Shown here: positions 12,408 through 26,701 of the stretch, one piece after another | Position numbering within the stretch: position 1 is the first letter of the stretch | Layout of the letters: the number at the start of each line of letters is the position of its first letter | NCBI GenBank assembly: GCA_904063045.1 | Contig: CAJFCJ010000010.1 | Location: 1,550,001-1,614,000 of the forward strand | Source: Dimorphilus gyrociliatus | Lineage: Eukaryota > Annelida > Polychaeta > Dinophilidae | Length of the DNA: 64,000 nucleotides | Direction: 5' to 3' | Notes under the pieces: generated by a model | What the model was told of the DNA's origin: nothing | The model's database searches: none | Seen by the model: only the letters and a program-made list of their open reading frames with translations | Translations under genes and position numbers: made by a program

Positions 12408-15400
12408 ATGGTATCTACCGTTCGAGAAACTCGACATTTGTGGGTCGGTTTTCTGCCGGACAAAATTCCCGAATTGCAAATTCAAGATTATTTCGAGAGG
12501 TAAGAAAACGTGTTTTGGAGGATTTAATAACCTATTGTTTTTCGGATTACCGATAAAACCATCAAGTCCGAACGGATATATATTTATCGGTTTAAATTCT
12601 TGGATTGTAAATCAAAAATTATTATATAAAAGACGCAATATTGGAATAATATAGAAGTGCAGCAATAGAATTAATTTTTCATTTTGAAAAAATTTTTGAA
12701 AAACGTTACGTTGTGAAAAATAAAAAAGCCGTACACTTATCTAATCGAAACGGCCTAAATGAAGCGACGATAACACAAGGCATACGCGCTTTACTGATAA
12801 AGAGAGAACAAAGATCGAAGAAAGAGCTTCTGGCGGGAAATTTTCAGACAACAAGTTACAACTCTGAATGGGAATATTCATAAAGAAAATGTCATTGTAT
12901 TTCTTTATTTATTGGCGCAGAATATTCACAATTTATAAAGGAGAAGTCTAAAAAAAGAACACGGATATTCCAATCAGAAGGAATGCTGACCGTATTCGTA
13001 AAATGAAGGCATTCTATGTTTAACTACCGAGCCGGATAAGGAATACTTAACTGCTCGGATATACACTAAAATAAAACATTAGCTATAAAACTATTGGAAA
13101 TTATATTCTAAAAATGATTACTGAAGATCTTTTTATGGGATTAGGAAAATTTTTAGATTACGTAACGGAACGATAAGCTTTCACCCACATCATCCCGTAT
13201 TCCAGCTTCCCGATAAAATAAAATTAATAATTTTTTCTGTTATATAATATAAATAGTATAAGGATAAATAAGTGAAAAACATAGCGTAAGAAATTGATCC
13301 TATTCACATAGGCTGAAAGTTTTTTTTTTTTTAGATTTGGCAAAATTCAGAACGTTAAACTACAATCCCTTAATGAATATGGAACTCGCTGCGCCATCGT
13401 TGCATTCATGGACATCAAATCAGCGTCTAAGGCGCACAAATCCTGCCCGCATACGTTGGACGGTGTCATTTTGACGACGTCCTATCAAGATATTACGCCT
13501 GCGGCCCCCGCAAACTTTTCTTCACCTCCATCGACACCCGGGTAAGGATCAATAGCCATATTAAACTGCATAGGGGAAAATCTAGGATGGGCAGGGATAG
13601 GAGAAGGGGAGAAAAACGAGGAGAAATCCGCGCCGCCGGAAACGCGGCCTATATCTACTAGTGTTTTTGGCGTGATGCCAAATTCGCATATTTCTCTTTT
13701 TTTTCCCCCCTCAACTTCGAATGTTTGCGCCAGATAAACTCGGGGAGCGTTTGTGTGTGTATATGCGTGTGCATCTGCGTAGCAACGCTACTTATCATTA
13801 TAAAATAGGCTACAATCTTTCGAAAAAGTAAATTTCTGGCCTCCCTAAAGTCCTAACTGTACAAAATCCAAAGGGATTTTTAAATTTTTCTAACAAATAT
13901 AGGAGATCTCTATATGTTTTGACCAAAAATGATAAATGTAGGTTAGACTGAATGGCAATTATTCATCGAATATAAACGAGAACGCTTTAAATGGATATTT
14001 CTCGTCTGGGATATCGATTTTTTCGGTTTTTAAATCCCGTACCGATTGTATTACTGTGTTGTTGAAGAAAATTAGAAACGGCTATTATTCTCTGCGTTGG
14101 CGGATCGATATTTTGTATTTTATACTTTTTGCATATGTTGCTTATTGTACGAACGTCGAACTGTACTTTAAAGGACCAGGGATGTAGTGTGAGAGAAATA
14201 ATCATAGTTGGCTAATTTATTACTCACGTAAGCAGATTGTGTACATTCGAGCTTAATGTTTTAGACACAATGCTTATATATATAAACAGATACATACATG
14301 CATGCATTTAGAGTTTTATATATATATATATAAAATATATATCGTAAAATATACACCTGGTATCTCCTAGGCCTATTTACATTACTTTGAACAGGTGAAA
14401 AGATCTTATTGACGTTTTCTAAGAGTCGCAAGCGGGGGAGACAGAAAAATCATTCTATTCGTCATTTTCTGCTCTTCTTAAAATCGATCGAAATTTTTTC
14501 GCTCGAATAGGCTTAACCAACCGTTTCGAAATGCGGCGACGTGATGTCATAATGCGGTATATTTGTACTAGGTGTTTATTCCGTGTAATTTTTACTCTAT
14601 ACGCCGTCCAAGGGAAGTGGCCGGAGGAGGGTTAACGCTAACGAACCGCACCAAGCACAGACAAGACGTCGCTCTTCCTTATTATATACATATTTATTCG
14701 TAAATGTGTGTATATATTTTATAAATTTATAGTTTTTCCATGAGAAATCGATAGTCTGTGAGAGAGAGAGAGAGAAGAAACCCGGTCGTTAATGTATTCT
14801 CTTGGCCGTCCGTAAAAATAGAAGCCTATATATCGGCGCAATGCGCTATCGATCCGTCTCTAGGGCGCTCTCTTCTACAGAGGCGCCACCTTTCCTGGTT
14901 GCCTACGTGGCATGTACGCATTGTATGACGTGTCTGTCGGTGATTGGTTCTCCTTGTGCCGCAGTACGGTCACGTGATGCGATTAGCAGTTGGCATTGTG
15001 CGGTGGCCGTTGTTGAAACGTGCAAAAATCTGTATTTTTTTTTGAAAAAAATTCGTCATTTTCCTTTGTTTTCCTCGATTAAAATATACCAATGATTAAA
15101 GGCAGTTTTTCCTAATTGGGATTAGCTAGGATAATGAAGCCCGACATTGGGAATAATTTACCGACAATTTTATTTGCTTCGTATTCCTCCTTATTCTTTT
15201 TTGTTTACTATTTAAGACAATTTTCACCCCGAAGAAGATTTAGGGAGTGTTAACTTCGCAAACACTGTTCTTTCTTACTATACAAAATAATTACAACAAG
15301 GAATAATGTACAGTCGTGTTTTGATTTTTTGCCAAAAAAATCAATAGTCGGCAGGTAGAACGACTTTATTTATCTTTTACCACCGTCGTCCCTAGCCTCT

Positions 15401-15851
15401 CGCTCACTCTCGCTGTCTTTGTTTCTTGCTCGCTTTCTCTTATTCACTCTCGCTTTCTCTGTCTGTTTGTCTCTTTCTCACTGTCTCGTCTATGTGTGTC
15501 TTTCTCTGTCAACTCTAACTCTGCATGCTGAAGGTTGTGGTAAAATTTTGGTAAAAACGAGGATTAGGCTTACGCACAAAGAAACTTGAAATTCTGCCAC
15601 ACAGCATTGACCCAGTTTTTCGTCGAATTACAAAGATGGCGGACGGCGTTTGATGATTCATGATCACGCTGGCGGCGCCTAGTTTTATTGATAGATCGGA
15701 AAGCGGATCGATAAGCGCGCACGAAGTATTATTAGAAGTGCATATTTTTTCTGCCTAATTAGTAATGCAATATTGAAAGGCGCGGCCCCCTGTTAAAGCG
15801 GGCAATATATATAATCGATCTGAGCGTTGTGGATTTATAATTCCATACGCT

Positions 15852-15882
<31 letters not shown>

Positions 15883-18800
15883 ATAAAGAAGCGATATCAG
15901 AATAATAAATGACTATTTTTAACTTCCTTTATTATAAATTCACATTGCTATTATTTTCAAGTTACAAGGATAAAATAGTTCTTATAGCAGCCATAGGATA
16001 TATCTAGCAATATTTGGGTTGGATATAAGAGAATGGATGCAAAGATGAATTTATGCACCAACAAAAAAGCACATACACATTTATTACATTGTTATATTTA
16101 TATATTTAGTAGTATGCTTTATACCATATATATATATATAGATACACAAATATACGAATATATTGAAATTATAATCGGTAAAAGGCGAGCAGCTGCAGCG
16201 CTTTGAAGAGGCGGTAGTCAGAGGGTTAATTTATTGCAACGTGGCGTTTCGCCTTCCTAGCTGCGTTCTGACCCGTTTCGGCTGGTCGACGGTTGGCAAA
16301 GGGTTAACAGCCCAAATGTCAAAGTTGATCGCCGGATCGTTTTGTGTGCTTGTATTGTGAACGCGCGTTTTCTATTGATTATTATTAAACATTGTGGGAC
16401 ATGGTCGTTATATTCCTCATTTTTTCTTTATGTAACTTTTTTCCTTAGTGGCAATTGATCTAAATATTTCTTATTCTTAGATCGAATAATGTCGGTGCTG
16501 TCGGTTCGGATATTGATGGAAACCGGACGAAAAAAGGGGGGCGTTCGATGTCACCAGCTAGTTCAACTGGGAGTATGAGCGACGAATCGAGATCTGGCAG
16601 TGCTGATCGTACAAACTCGCCATCATCATCCACTACTAGTCGAAATAGACCAACTAGACCGAATTTGGGAATACTAATTAAAGGATTACCAATTCGATCT
16701 ACTGATACGTCCCTCCGAGATGGACTTTATCATGAATATAAAAAATATGGAAAAGTAACATCAGTTAACGTTGAAGGTCAGGGTGATGGTCGCTATGCTA
16801 TCGTCTCGTTTAAAAAACCTGAGGAAGCTTCGTCAGCTTTAGAAAGCTCTCAAAAAAAGAAATTTTTTGGCTCAAAAATACGTGTCACCTCGCATGAGGG
16901 ATTCGAAATGGAAGATTCCGAATTCCGACCACCAGAAGCTGAATTGGATGAATATCATCCTAAGGCAACAAGAACTTTATTTGTTGGCAATTTAGAAAAG
17001 GATATAACTAACCCAGTGTTAAGAGATGTATTTTCCCAGTTTGGCCAAATTCTCGATATAGATATTAAAAAGCAGCAAGGTTCAAATGCATATGCATTTG
17101 TTCAATATACGGATATTATATCAGTCGTAAAGGCTTTGAAGAAAATGGATGCAGAATATATAGGAGAGAGCAAGGTTAAATTAGGTTTCGGTAAATCTAT
17201 GCCAACAACAGTGGTTTGGTTAGATGGCTTAGATGATACTGTTACTGATTCGCTTTTAAAGCGAACAGTTCTGCGATATGGCAGTCTATCGAAATTGTTG
17301 ATAGATAGGAGTTGTGGACGATCGTTAGTTTATTACGACAGTGTCGATTGTGCGCAGTACTGTGTGAGCGATTTGCGCGGGCGGGTTATAGGCAGCTGTA
17401 AACTGCAGATCGACTTTGCTAGCAGGGATTGTATTGGTGACTTTAAAGATAAGCTACCGCCAAATCAGAATGGATATGTTTATGAAGAAGCGACTAATTT
17501 ACCGCCACCACCACCTCCTCCTTCAACAACTCGAACACCTTCCTCCCGTCCGTATGACTGTAAGTATCATCCTGCAAACTTTAGTAGAAGTTCGAGGGAA
17601 AATGTCTCAGCATCATCTTCCACCTCTGCATCTTCAGCAACTTCTTCTAGTGGTACTTCTACAAAACGTAACCATGAACAAGGATATAGGTCAAATTCTG
17701 GTTCTAGGACATTAACTTCAACTAGGCCTAGAACTGGAGATTCATTCGAGGATGAATTGAGGAGTTATGACAGAATGAAGAGAGAACATTCATCCCCAAG
17801 CCCACCGCCTTCTAAGTCTAAAACTAATAGTAATGTACCATATAGCCCCGGAAGTAGTTCGGAGCGTTCAGTGGAAGTAGGTGGTGTGTCAGCAGATTAT
17901 CGAAGAACTTCTAGTCAAGAACGATCCGACACGGAACGCGCTGGTAGTGGATCCGAAGATGGAGGAAGGTTTGTACTTTATTTTTCTTTGTTTTCGACGT
18001 AACTTCCTCGATAATCAAATTAAAGGAGTTAGCTTTTAAAATGAACTATATATATTTTAAAATGTGTTTGATATAAAGTGTACATTAACGGAAAACTAAA
18101 GCTTTGCAAGCAGGGTTGAGCCTGCCGCAAGGTGTCCTGAACTAAAAATGCAATCAGTTTTTGTTGCCGTTGGCCTTTCCCATGTACTGAATTCTTGTTG
18201 CGTCATAAATTTACTGTGAAAACGAAAAATTCTATAGTAAATTCGATGCTATCAGCAGCAGGTTTCAATCAAAACAATAATTTTTTTCATATTAACCCTA
18301 ACTTTTATAGTAAAAATATAAGCCTATATGACATACTAAAATGTTTTGTGAATAGTTCTTTACAATTGATTTATTCTAAATTATTTTTACGCTTTTTCAG
18401 GTGGAAACGTGATTATACGGATTCGTTGCACGAAGCCAAACGCAGAATATCGACATCGTCCATTCCTCATCCGTCTCCCAAACCGAATAGCGATGACGAG
18501 GAAGCCAAAGCTAAAAAACCTCGTTTAGAAGAAACTAATGATAGTAGCTGTATAGGAGAGCGACCAGGAAAATTTTCCGAGCCAAAAATAGAGGCTAAAA
18601 AATTTGGTAATCCTCAGGAGCCACGAATAACTTCTAGAAAAACAGCCAAAGATGGTGTTTTGACTTTACCTCTACCTAAATTTTCTTACGAGTTCTACAA
18701 ATCGAAGCAAAAGGCGTCTTCAAGGGCGTCTACACCACCTCCACATGGAGATGAAACTCGGTGCTCAACTCCTGGTTCGGCACCCGGATCAGCAACTTCA

Positions 18801-21800
18801 ATTAAGGAGAGTTTTTCCTCAAAGTTGGATAATCGTGTTAGTGACAAAGATGATAGTGGTAATGAAGATCCAACAACCGACGCAATTGATGAGCGTATAA
18901 GAGCTTTGGATGAAAAGATGCGAAAAACAGAACATCAGAGGAAATATACACAATTACCTCCTCCTCCTCCAAGAACAGAAGTTTCCACTCCAACAACCCC
19001 AACAGTGGATTACAGTAAATTTCGTCTGAAGAAGAAAACCGAGTCGATAAGCTCTATTAGTACACCTACTTCAGCAGAGCCAATTTTGACACCGACATCA
19101 GACATTTGCTCGTCTGGTTTATTACGTAGGACTTCATCAATATTTGATCAAGATACTGCTAGATTATCGAACATTCATGAGAAATATCAGCCGAAAGATC
19201 CTCCTGTGTTTGATGAAAAGAAAGGGGGAACAGAATCGGCAGTAAAAGTTCATTTAAACTGTGAAGAGCCTCCACGGCAAGCCCCGAGTTGTGGAGGCTC
19301 GGTCCTCTCGGGGCCGTCGTCGTTAATAGATCGTAAACGGAGAGCTGAGGATTCATTAGAGCTAATGGATCCTGTGAAGAAATCGGCGAAATTGAGTCCT
19401 ATAAGATCGGATAGTGTTTCGTCGACTTCATCCGTTCTGCATACGCCAACGACTCCGACAACTATGCCGAAATCTATTCTGTCGAAGCCTAAAGATTCTC
19501 TTCCTTGCCCTGCATTACAATCGCCCTCTTCAGTATGTCCTGCAACGTCAGCAACTGCATGCTCTCTCGCTATGACTTCGACTTCGACCTCGACTTCAGC
19601 TATAGCTTCTTCAATTTCTACTTCTATTTCTACTATTTCTTCTTCTACTTCGACTTTTATTCCAACTACAAATGCATCTCTTTCATCTTGTTCCTCAGTT
19701 ATATCTTCTACTTCAACAACTACGTTGCATTCAACTCCTCCTTCAACTCAATTATCCGCCCAAGTATCTACGGTCGCGACTGTTTCTTCAAATCATTCAT
19801 TGAAGAAGGAATCCAAATCGCAGATCCATAAATCTACAAATTCGAAAGAAAATAAGCCAAGACACTCGGAGAATTCTAAACCAAAATCGAGCCATCAGCA
19901 TTCTTCCAACAAGAGTTCGAAACATTTAAAGCACCACAGTGACAAACATAAGACTGGATCCTCTCATAGTAAAAAATCGCGAGATCATAGTTCTTCGACA
20001 ACTGGTAAAACTCCGAGCAAAGCATCTTCCTCGTCCTCTACTTTAAAAAATGACAAAATCGAAAAAGAGAGGGAAAAAGATAAGGACAAAGAAAAGGACA
20101 AAGAAAAGGACAAAGACAAAGAAAAAGACAAAGAAAAGGACAAAGAAAAGGAGAAAGAAAAAGAAAGAGAGAGGGATAAGGAGAAAGAAAAAGATAAGGA
20201 TAAGGAAAAAGAAAAGGACAAAGATAAAGAAAAAGAGAAGGAGAAGGAAAGAGAAAAGGAACGGGAGAAAGATAGAGATAAAGACAGAGATCGGGACAGA
20301 GAAAGGGATAAAGAACGAGAAAAAGACAGAGATAGGGACAAGGATAAAGAGAAAAGATCCAAGTCGAAAACTGTTGTTAGTAATAACAATAATAGTACAA
20401 ATAATAACAACAGTAGCCAAAATCAAATTGCTAAAAATAAGGAGAAAACACACTCTAATAAACCAACTGTTAATAATAACTCAAATTCTTCCCTCCACCA
20501 TCATCACCATCATCATAAGCAGCAACACTCTTCAAGGGAGAAATCTAAGAGCAACTCGGAAAATAAGAACAAATTGTATAAAGACAAAATAAGTTCGTCA
20601 TCATCCTCAAATAAGTTAAAATCTGAAAAACGAGATAAGATGAAGTCCAGCCATAGAAGCAGTAAACATTCCTCAAAGTCCAAATCATCTTCAAATGATC
20701 AAGTTTTCAAGGAACACAGATCGGATAAAAAGAAGCTGGACAAACAAAAAGGAAAATTGAGAAAAACGGTGGAAGGACAATTAGTGGATAATTTTGATTT
20801 TATTGAATATACGTCTATGTACGATCGTATTAAACAAAGAGCATGTCGAGCAGAGCAAGAAAGGAAACAAACTATTCAGGTATGTTCAATTTTTGTACTC
20901 ATTTTATCTTCAAAGTACAATGATTTATAACTGTATAATGTCCAACTCCTTCAGAATGTAAATAGGAAACTTCGGATAGTCCATTAAGTAACAATCTTTG
21001 AAAGTTTAACGAACTTTTATAATATCAAATAATCATTATATTTTTTTATAAACCTGTTAAAGGATATGAAGGTTTATGTATGTAGAGATAGTTAAAGATT
21101 GACATTTTTATCCCAAGATTACACACTTATTCTCGAAAGAATTTGAAAATCGGTTAAAGGTCAATGACTTCGAAGTCGAGACTTTTCGATATACAACACA
21201 TTTTACTACTCGTTAAAATTTAAACATTTTTTAAATGCTATTTGTTTTGTGTTTAGTAGTATTCTATCAATTGAGCAACATATGTATGATATGGTATTTT
21301 TTTAATTTAAAATAGGACTATCGAAGAAATGAGATCTACACAGACGACGCTACTTCTGATAGTGATAAAGAACCATCGATGATGAAAATGAGTAAGCCAA
21401 AGAAAAAGCAGAGAAAAAAGCGATCTTCTGGCGGAACTGGAGGTTTAACCGATTCAGAATCAGATACAGACTTCCCCCCCAACTCCTTAAGGAAGATGAA
21501 TAGGAAATCTAATAAAATAAAGAGTCTAGAAGGGAGTGAAGAAGAGAATTTTGTGCGACAACCACCAAAAACAAAAGCTGGCAAGAAAGCCATGCCTGAG
21601 TCATTTTTTAATGCTGAAGCTGATCATAAGGATAATGCTAAATCTCATTCGTCTCCGGCCGCTAAAAAGATACAACCCGTTTCTAGCAAAAGGGTATCAA
21701 GAACACGAGTGTCATCATCTTCCTCTGACTCCTCGTCTTCATCGTCTTCCTCCGAGAGTACTAGTTCGTCTAGTTCTTCAAGTGACAGCTCACTTGGCCC

Positions 21801-24800
21801 CTCAAAATCGTCAGATAAAAAACCGCGTGGCCATGATATATTTACGAGTAGTGATAGTGATGGGGAGATCGCTGCCAGAGATGTGAATACACCCTTGAAG
21901 AAGTCATCTCGAAAAGCCTCTCCGTCGAATTGTCTTAAGCCATCAAGTCAAATTCCTTCAGTTCCAGCAAAAACTTCTCACAAGACAATAAATAATAAAC
22001 TATTGCCTCTAGAAAAAATTCGACCAGAAAATTCAAATGGTAATAATTCGATTAAGACACCAAAAATTGATATGAATCTCTTGAATAAAGTTGTCTCGAA
22101 GTTGGAAAAGAAGTCGAAACCTGAAGATTTGGTTGAAGATGAAGAATTAAGGAGACTCAGAAAAGAGGAGGAAGAAATTGAAAAGTGGAGTCTCACGATT
22201 GAGAGTGACAAACCAAAGAATACCCCAGAGTCTTTATTTAAACAGAAAGCACAAGAAGCTGAACAAAAACGTCAAGAAGAAGAAGCTCAAAGAAGAAAGA
22301 AAAGACAAGAAGAAGATAAGTTAAGAGCTGAGGAGAGGAGAAAAAGAGAAGAAGAAGAAGAAGAGGCTAGAAAGGTTCAGGAGGAAATGGAAAAAAAGCT
22401 GAAGGAAAGTCAGGAGAAGAAAGAAAAGGAGTTGGCAGAGAAGAAAGCGAGAGAGGAAGCTGAACGAAAACGTCAAATAGAAATTGAAATGCAAGCAGCT
22501 TTGGATAGTATAACCCGTACCAATCCACCCGAACCTGATCACCTGAGTAGTGATCGCACCCCATCTCCTATATACAACAGTTTTCCACCTGACGAACCCC
22601 TTCCTGAAGAGGTAAAAATATTTTTTTATGATAGAAAAAAGTTAAAGGTACTCGAGTCGGAAGCATTTATATCGATGTTAAAATTTTGTGCGCTTGTAAC
22701 AATGGAGAATTGCTCTTTAATCGCTGTAATGAAATGCATTATTGTCGCCAGTAGATTGGTGTAAGACACACCATTAATGTTTCTTGCGATTGTCCTTGAA
22801 AATGCGAACAATTAAGTTTACACAATCGAAGCGAAGATTTCAGTAGGCATGTTTAACCTGTACTTTGGAATTAAGTGAAAACTTGTAATGTATATACATA
22901 GTTTCATATTTTTAAAAAACCATTTCGTTTGACCAGGGAGGAGTAAATGACTTGAACCGCACCGAAGCCGAAATAGCAGTACAGATTCTATTGGATAAGG
23001 AAGTTGCAGAGGAAGTAAAACCAGAGGAAGCAGCATCGCCACCTCCGTCAATACCACCACCGCCAGCACCAGCACCACAACCACTCGTTAATTCGAAGGA
23101 AAGAGTGCCTGAGAAAATATGCGAACCAGAGCAGGAAGCTCCGTCTATTGAGCCAACAACGACACTGGATTCTCCTATTGCTCCTGTTTCAGAAGAAATT
23201 GAGAATGTTAAAGTAGTTGCAGCAGAAGTTGAAAATAGTCCGAAAGCCATTGTTAAAGGCCCTGAGATACCAAAAGAAGAAAAGATTGATAAACCGCCTG
23301 AATGTCCGATTGAAAATGTGAAGGAAGAAAAGAAAGTTGTTGAGGAACCAGATATTATTTCACCAACTATTTCTCAGACGGTGCAACCGAAATGTAAGGT
23401 CGAGGAAGGGATTACCCCTCCAACTCTGAAAACAGATTTAAATCCTCTTTTGCATAGTCCAACACGACAACCGGAAAACACGTTGCCACCTCTTGGACCA
23501 GCGGTTGTTCACTCATCAACGAGTACTCCTAATCAATCTAGTATAACAAGACCAACAGTCAATCAAGTACTGCCTCCGCTACCTCCTTTTACAGAATGCC
23601 TGACAGGACATCCTATTCAATCACCGAGTGGTTTGGGATTACGAATGGCCAATCCATATGAAATGCATTCATCAATGGGGGAAGCGCCTGCACTCGTTAG
23701 TGCTGGGTTACACAGCTACCAATCGCCCATTTCCGCATCTAGAAAATACAGTCATTTGTCAGCCGAAGAACAAAAAGTTCTTCTCAAAATATTACCGATT
23801 GAACCAATGGAGGTGTCTCAGCAATCCGAGCCGGTAATAGCCCCTCCATCGTTGCCATCATCACTTCAACCAATCGATACGCCAGAATCTAAGCCACAGG
23901 AACCAGAAAAGCTTATAGACGAAAAGACTATCAAAAAGGAGCCAGAACCAGAACCACAAGAGAAAGATATTGAGCCTGAACCAGAAATTGAGGATGACTC
24001 GGAAAGTGAACGCTTAGTGATCGCTGAATCTAAAAATGACACTCACAGTAATTCTAGTAATTCTCCCGTATGCAAAATCCATGAAGCACCTAAGACACCT
24101 AGCAACCGTGGAGGAAAGGTTTCTTCAAGGGGTAGAACCTTAATACCAAATCAAAAAGCCAAAGACTATGATGATGTTATAGGAAATAATCGTAAACCTG
24201 AGATAGAGGAAGAAAAGATAGCAGAAGATAAAAAGACTATTCGCGGAAGAGGAAGAGGTACTGGAAGATTAAGGAGACCATCAAAAGTGCAGTGTGAAGA
24301 ACCATTGACCACGAAAAACCTTCGAAGATCAACCAGATCTACAACAAACCAGGAGCTTCCTGATCGCAGAATCACTAGGCAAGTTGCTTTGTCTGGTCGA
24401 ACATCAGAGTCAGAAGCAAGTGGACGAAGAAGAAAAGTTTCTAATCAATTGACTCCAACTACTCCATTAACTCCTCAAAAGACAATCATCAAAGATGAGA
24501 AAGACGCTTTTGCATTCACCGAAGATGATGACGATTCAGTTAGTGATTTCCAAAGACCAATAAGAAAAAGAAAACCTCCCTCAATTTCAAAAGAAATTGC
24601 TCCGAGTGAAAAGAAACCACCTCTTCCAATAGAAGAAACAGTTGATGAGAAACCAATAATTACGTCTCAACCTGTTGTATCAACATCAACAGCACCAATA
24701 ACAACGGCGACATTGGTAACACCGTCTTCGGGTTCGACGAAATCACACCATATGCCTTTAAAAATGGCTTGGAAGAATAAAGAAATAATGGAGCAAATAC

Positions 24801-26062
24801 AAAATGAATTTAGACTTAATGTTGAGGATCCTAAATCAAGTAAAAATAATGAGGAGAAGGAAAAAATTGTGGAAAAAGATTCTGATGAGCAAACATCAAA
24901 CAAACAGGTTAATGATGAGCAAAGAGTAAAGTTGGAAGGGGTCTTGCAACAAGCTGGTCACCCACAAAGGGCGGGAGATATTAAAACTAGTCCTCCTCCA
25001 TTAAAATCTGTAAGTTTGAATTGTGAAAAGTATTCAGAATTTTATTCGAATTATCTGTTCTCTAAGGTAATACCGTCTGGGCAACAAATGATTGAGAAAG
25101 TACCAAATCCCCATTTATCACCTCGACATCATACCCCACCAGTTGCCTCTTTACCGGATATTCCATCCGGTTCTAGAGCAGAACCGCCTCATGCTAATAG
25201 ACCAGATTCGGCTCATCCACCACCTTCTCACTTTCCACAATTTCCTCCTCATACCACAACCTCCACATCTTCAACGAGCGAACTACGACAAGCTTTAGCT
25301 CAGCCCCCTATATTACACCCACCGCCGGCTCATACTCGTCCACATAGTCCGTTGTCGGAGAGACATTTAACATCACTTCAAGGCTATTCAGAATTGTTGT
25401 ACGGACAAGCTCTTTATCCAGGAGGCGTTAGACAACAAGTTATTTATCCTCCGGAATATTTAGCAGCTGCTGCAGCACATCGTGCATTATTACCAGCACA
25501 AAGTTCACCACATCGCGCTCAAACGCCTGGCAGTGCAGCCCAATCGCCTAGAAGCCAAGTGTATAGGGATCCAATCGTCTGGCAAGGCGAGGTTGAACTG
25601 AAGAGCGAACGTTCTCTAGTCAATATGCTTCTAGTGGGAGGTTCGAAACGCCTAGCGGAATTAGCTCTACCCCAAGCAGTGTCTGAAGGCTGTTGTCCCA
25701 TCCTCCGGGTTGTTCAGAGGATGAGATTGGCTAAGGAGCAGCTTGATGGCGTCACTAGGCGAATGACTGATCTCAACAGTTATGCTCTATTAATTGCTAC
25801 CGCTCAGGGAATATCTGTGCCGGAGAAGAATAGAAATGAACGGGTTCTCTCTGCTTCTTTCATTCAATATCTTTTGCAAAAGACGGCTGCCGGAATTGTA
25901 AATGTTCCTGGTCCAGATCCTCTTTCACCACATGCTGCATACGTCGTGCATATATTTCCTCCTTGTGAATTCGCTAAACTCATCCTACTCAAGCTTGCGC
26001 CTAACTTTGCTCCATCTATCAACGATACGCCGCATCTGCTCGTCATCATCACTACCACCTGA
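12408..26062 (+). CDS. SPEN: SPEN / split-ends transcriptional corepressor (4 RRMs plus SPOC)
   Basis: Nuclear RNA-binding corepressor scaffold. Exons: 12408-12499, 13335-13541, 16481-17968, 18401-20880, 21316-22611, 22937-26062; all junction phases agree. RRM1 is split over exons 1 and 2 (RETRHLWVGFLPD, then GTRCAIVAFMDIKSASKAH). RRM2 begins about 16660 (LGILIKGLPIRSTDTSLRDG), RRM3 about 16960 (KATRTLFVGNLEKDI, ending KLGFGKSMPT) and RRM4 about 17215 (VWLDGLDDTV). Then come long Ser/Thr, Lys/Glu/Asp, His, Pro-rich and coiled stretches, a serine cluster near 21715-21790 and an R/K/E helix near 22140-22500. The SPOC domain fills 25560-26062, opening with PIVWQGEVELKSE and ending in IFPPCEF and PHLLVI; SPOC binds SMRT/NCoR and phospho-CTD in known members. 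Length near 2,900 residues, shorter than human SPEN. Confidence 0.95.
13542..16480 (+). other. Long SPEN intron 2 with GC-richer promoter-like islands
   Basis: A 2.9-kb intron, far longer than most here. It has GC-richer, CpG-bearing patches near 14480-15020 (including a CACGTG E-box around 14970), 15620-15850 (AGATGGCGG at 15634) and 16180-16350, separated by (TA)n tracts. No exon is evident. An internal SPEN promoter giving an isoform without RRM1 is possible, because exon 3 has an in-frame ATG at 16548. Confidence 0.4.
20050..20355 (+). repeat. Coding tandem repeat: Lys-Glu-Asp tract in SPEN
   Basis: About 300 bases of near-tandem A/G-only units of the type AAAGAAAAGGACAAA, encoding alternating K, E, D and R (KEKDKEKDK and similar). 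The purine-only strand leaves open frames in other phases, which are shadows. Such charged tracts probably form a long single alpha-helix or disordered spacer. Confidence 0.85.
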
Positions 26063-26701
26063 ACCCGTCCTGCATCATTTAGTTTCTCTTTCAGTTTTTT
26101 TGTTTTTAAAGAATGCTCAAAAGACTATTTCTCTTCTCCTTTTCTCTATCTCTATTTTCTCACTCTTTCTCTCGCCACATGTACAGAGAAGGAAGGAATT
26201 TTGCACTGTTGCGTGTCCATTTGTGAAAAATTCTAATTCTTATATACTCTATTGAAAAAATTCTACTTATTAACTAGTAACAAAAAATTGAACTGAACGC
26301 GACGTCGTTTGTTTTTCATGTGTTCGACTGCTTTCGTGCAAAAACACGAGTTGATTTTCGTTTGTTTATTCGGATTAAACGTTTCCTCTTTCTTTGCTCA
26401 AAAAAAAGGATATATATATATATATATATATTAATATATATATATAAATATATGTATATATAAATATATAGGTAATATATATTATATATTTATATAATTA
26501 TATATATATATATATATCTATATATATATATATATATATAGATATGTTCAAATTTTCTAATAGATATACATATATACTTTCGTATATTGGTATACTTAAC
26601 AAAATCCTTTTTTATTTGCGCCAAAGTATTAGGAGTATTAGTAAAATGAGACAGCGCTAAAGTAAGAAGAATTAGTCTTAATAGCTATGACATATCAACA
26701 T
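26063..26701. other. Convergent 3' ends of SPEN and ankyrin-SOCS gene, with (TA)n block
   Basis: About 640 bases between two stop codons. It must contain both 3' UTRs. A long (TA)n-rich low-complexity block occupies about 26409-26540 and no gene is visible. Confidence 0.7.
26409..26540. repeat. (TA)n-rich low-complexity block
   Basis: Roughly 130 bases made almost only of TA units with a few substitutions, including several imperfect self-complementary runs. Confidence 0.9.

Noticed and set aside
14802-15095. Open frame of 97 codons within SPEN intron 2
   Set aside because: No family likeness, Cys/Ser/Arg-rich composition from a CpG-bearing region, and it lies in an intron; more likely promoter-like DNA.
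18195-18400. Open frame extending upstream of SPEN exon 4
   Set aside because: It is intron read-through; the 3' splice site at 18400 joins exon 3 in phase and the extension is AT-rich with no SPEN likeness.
19985-20592. Long antisense and out-of-frame open reading frames across the SPEN charged tract
   Set aside because: They are by-products of the purine-only repeat; composition is Ser/Leu/Phe or Lys/Arg only, with no start or splice support.
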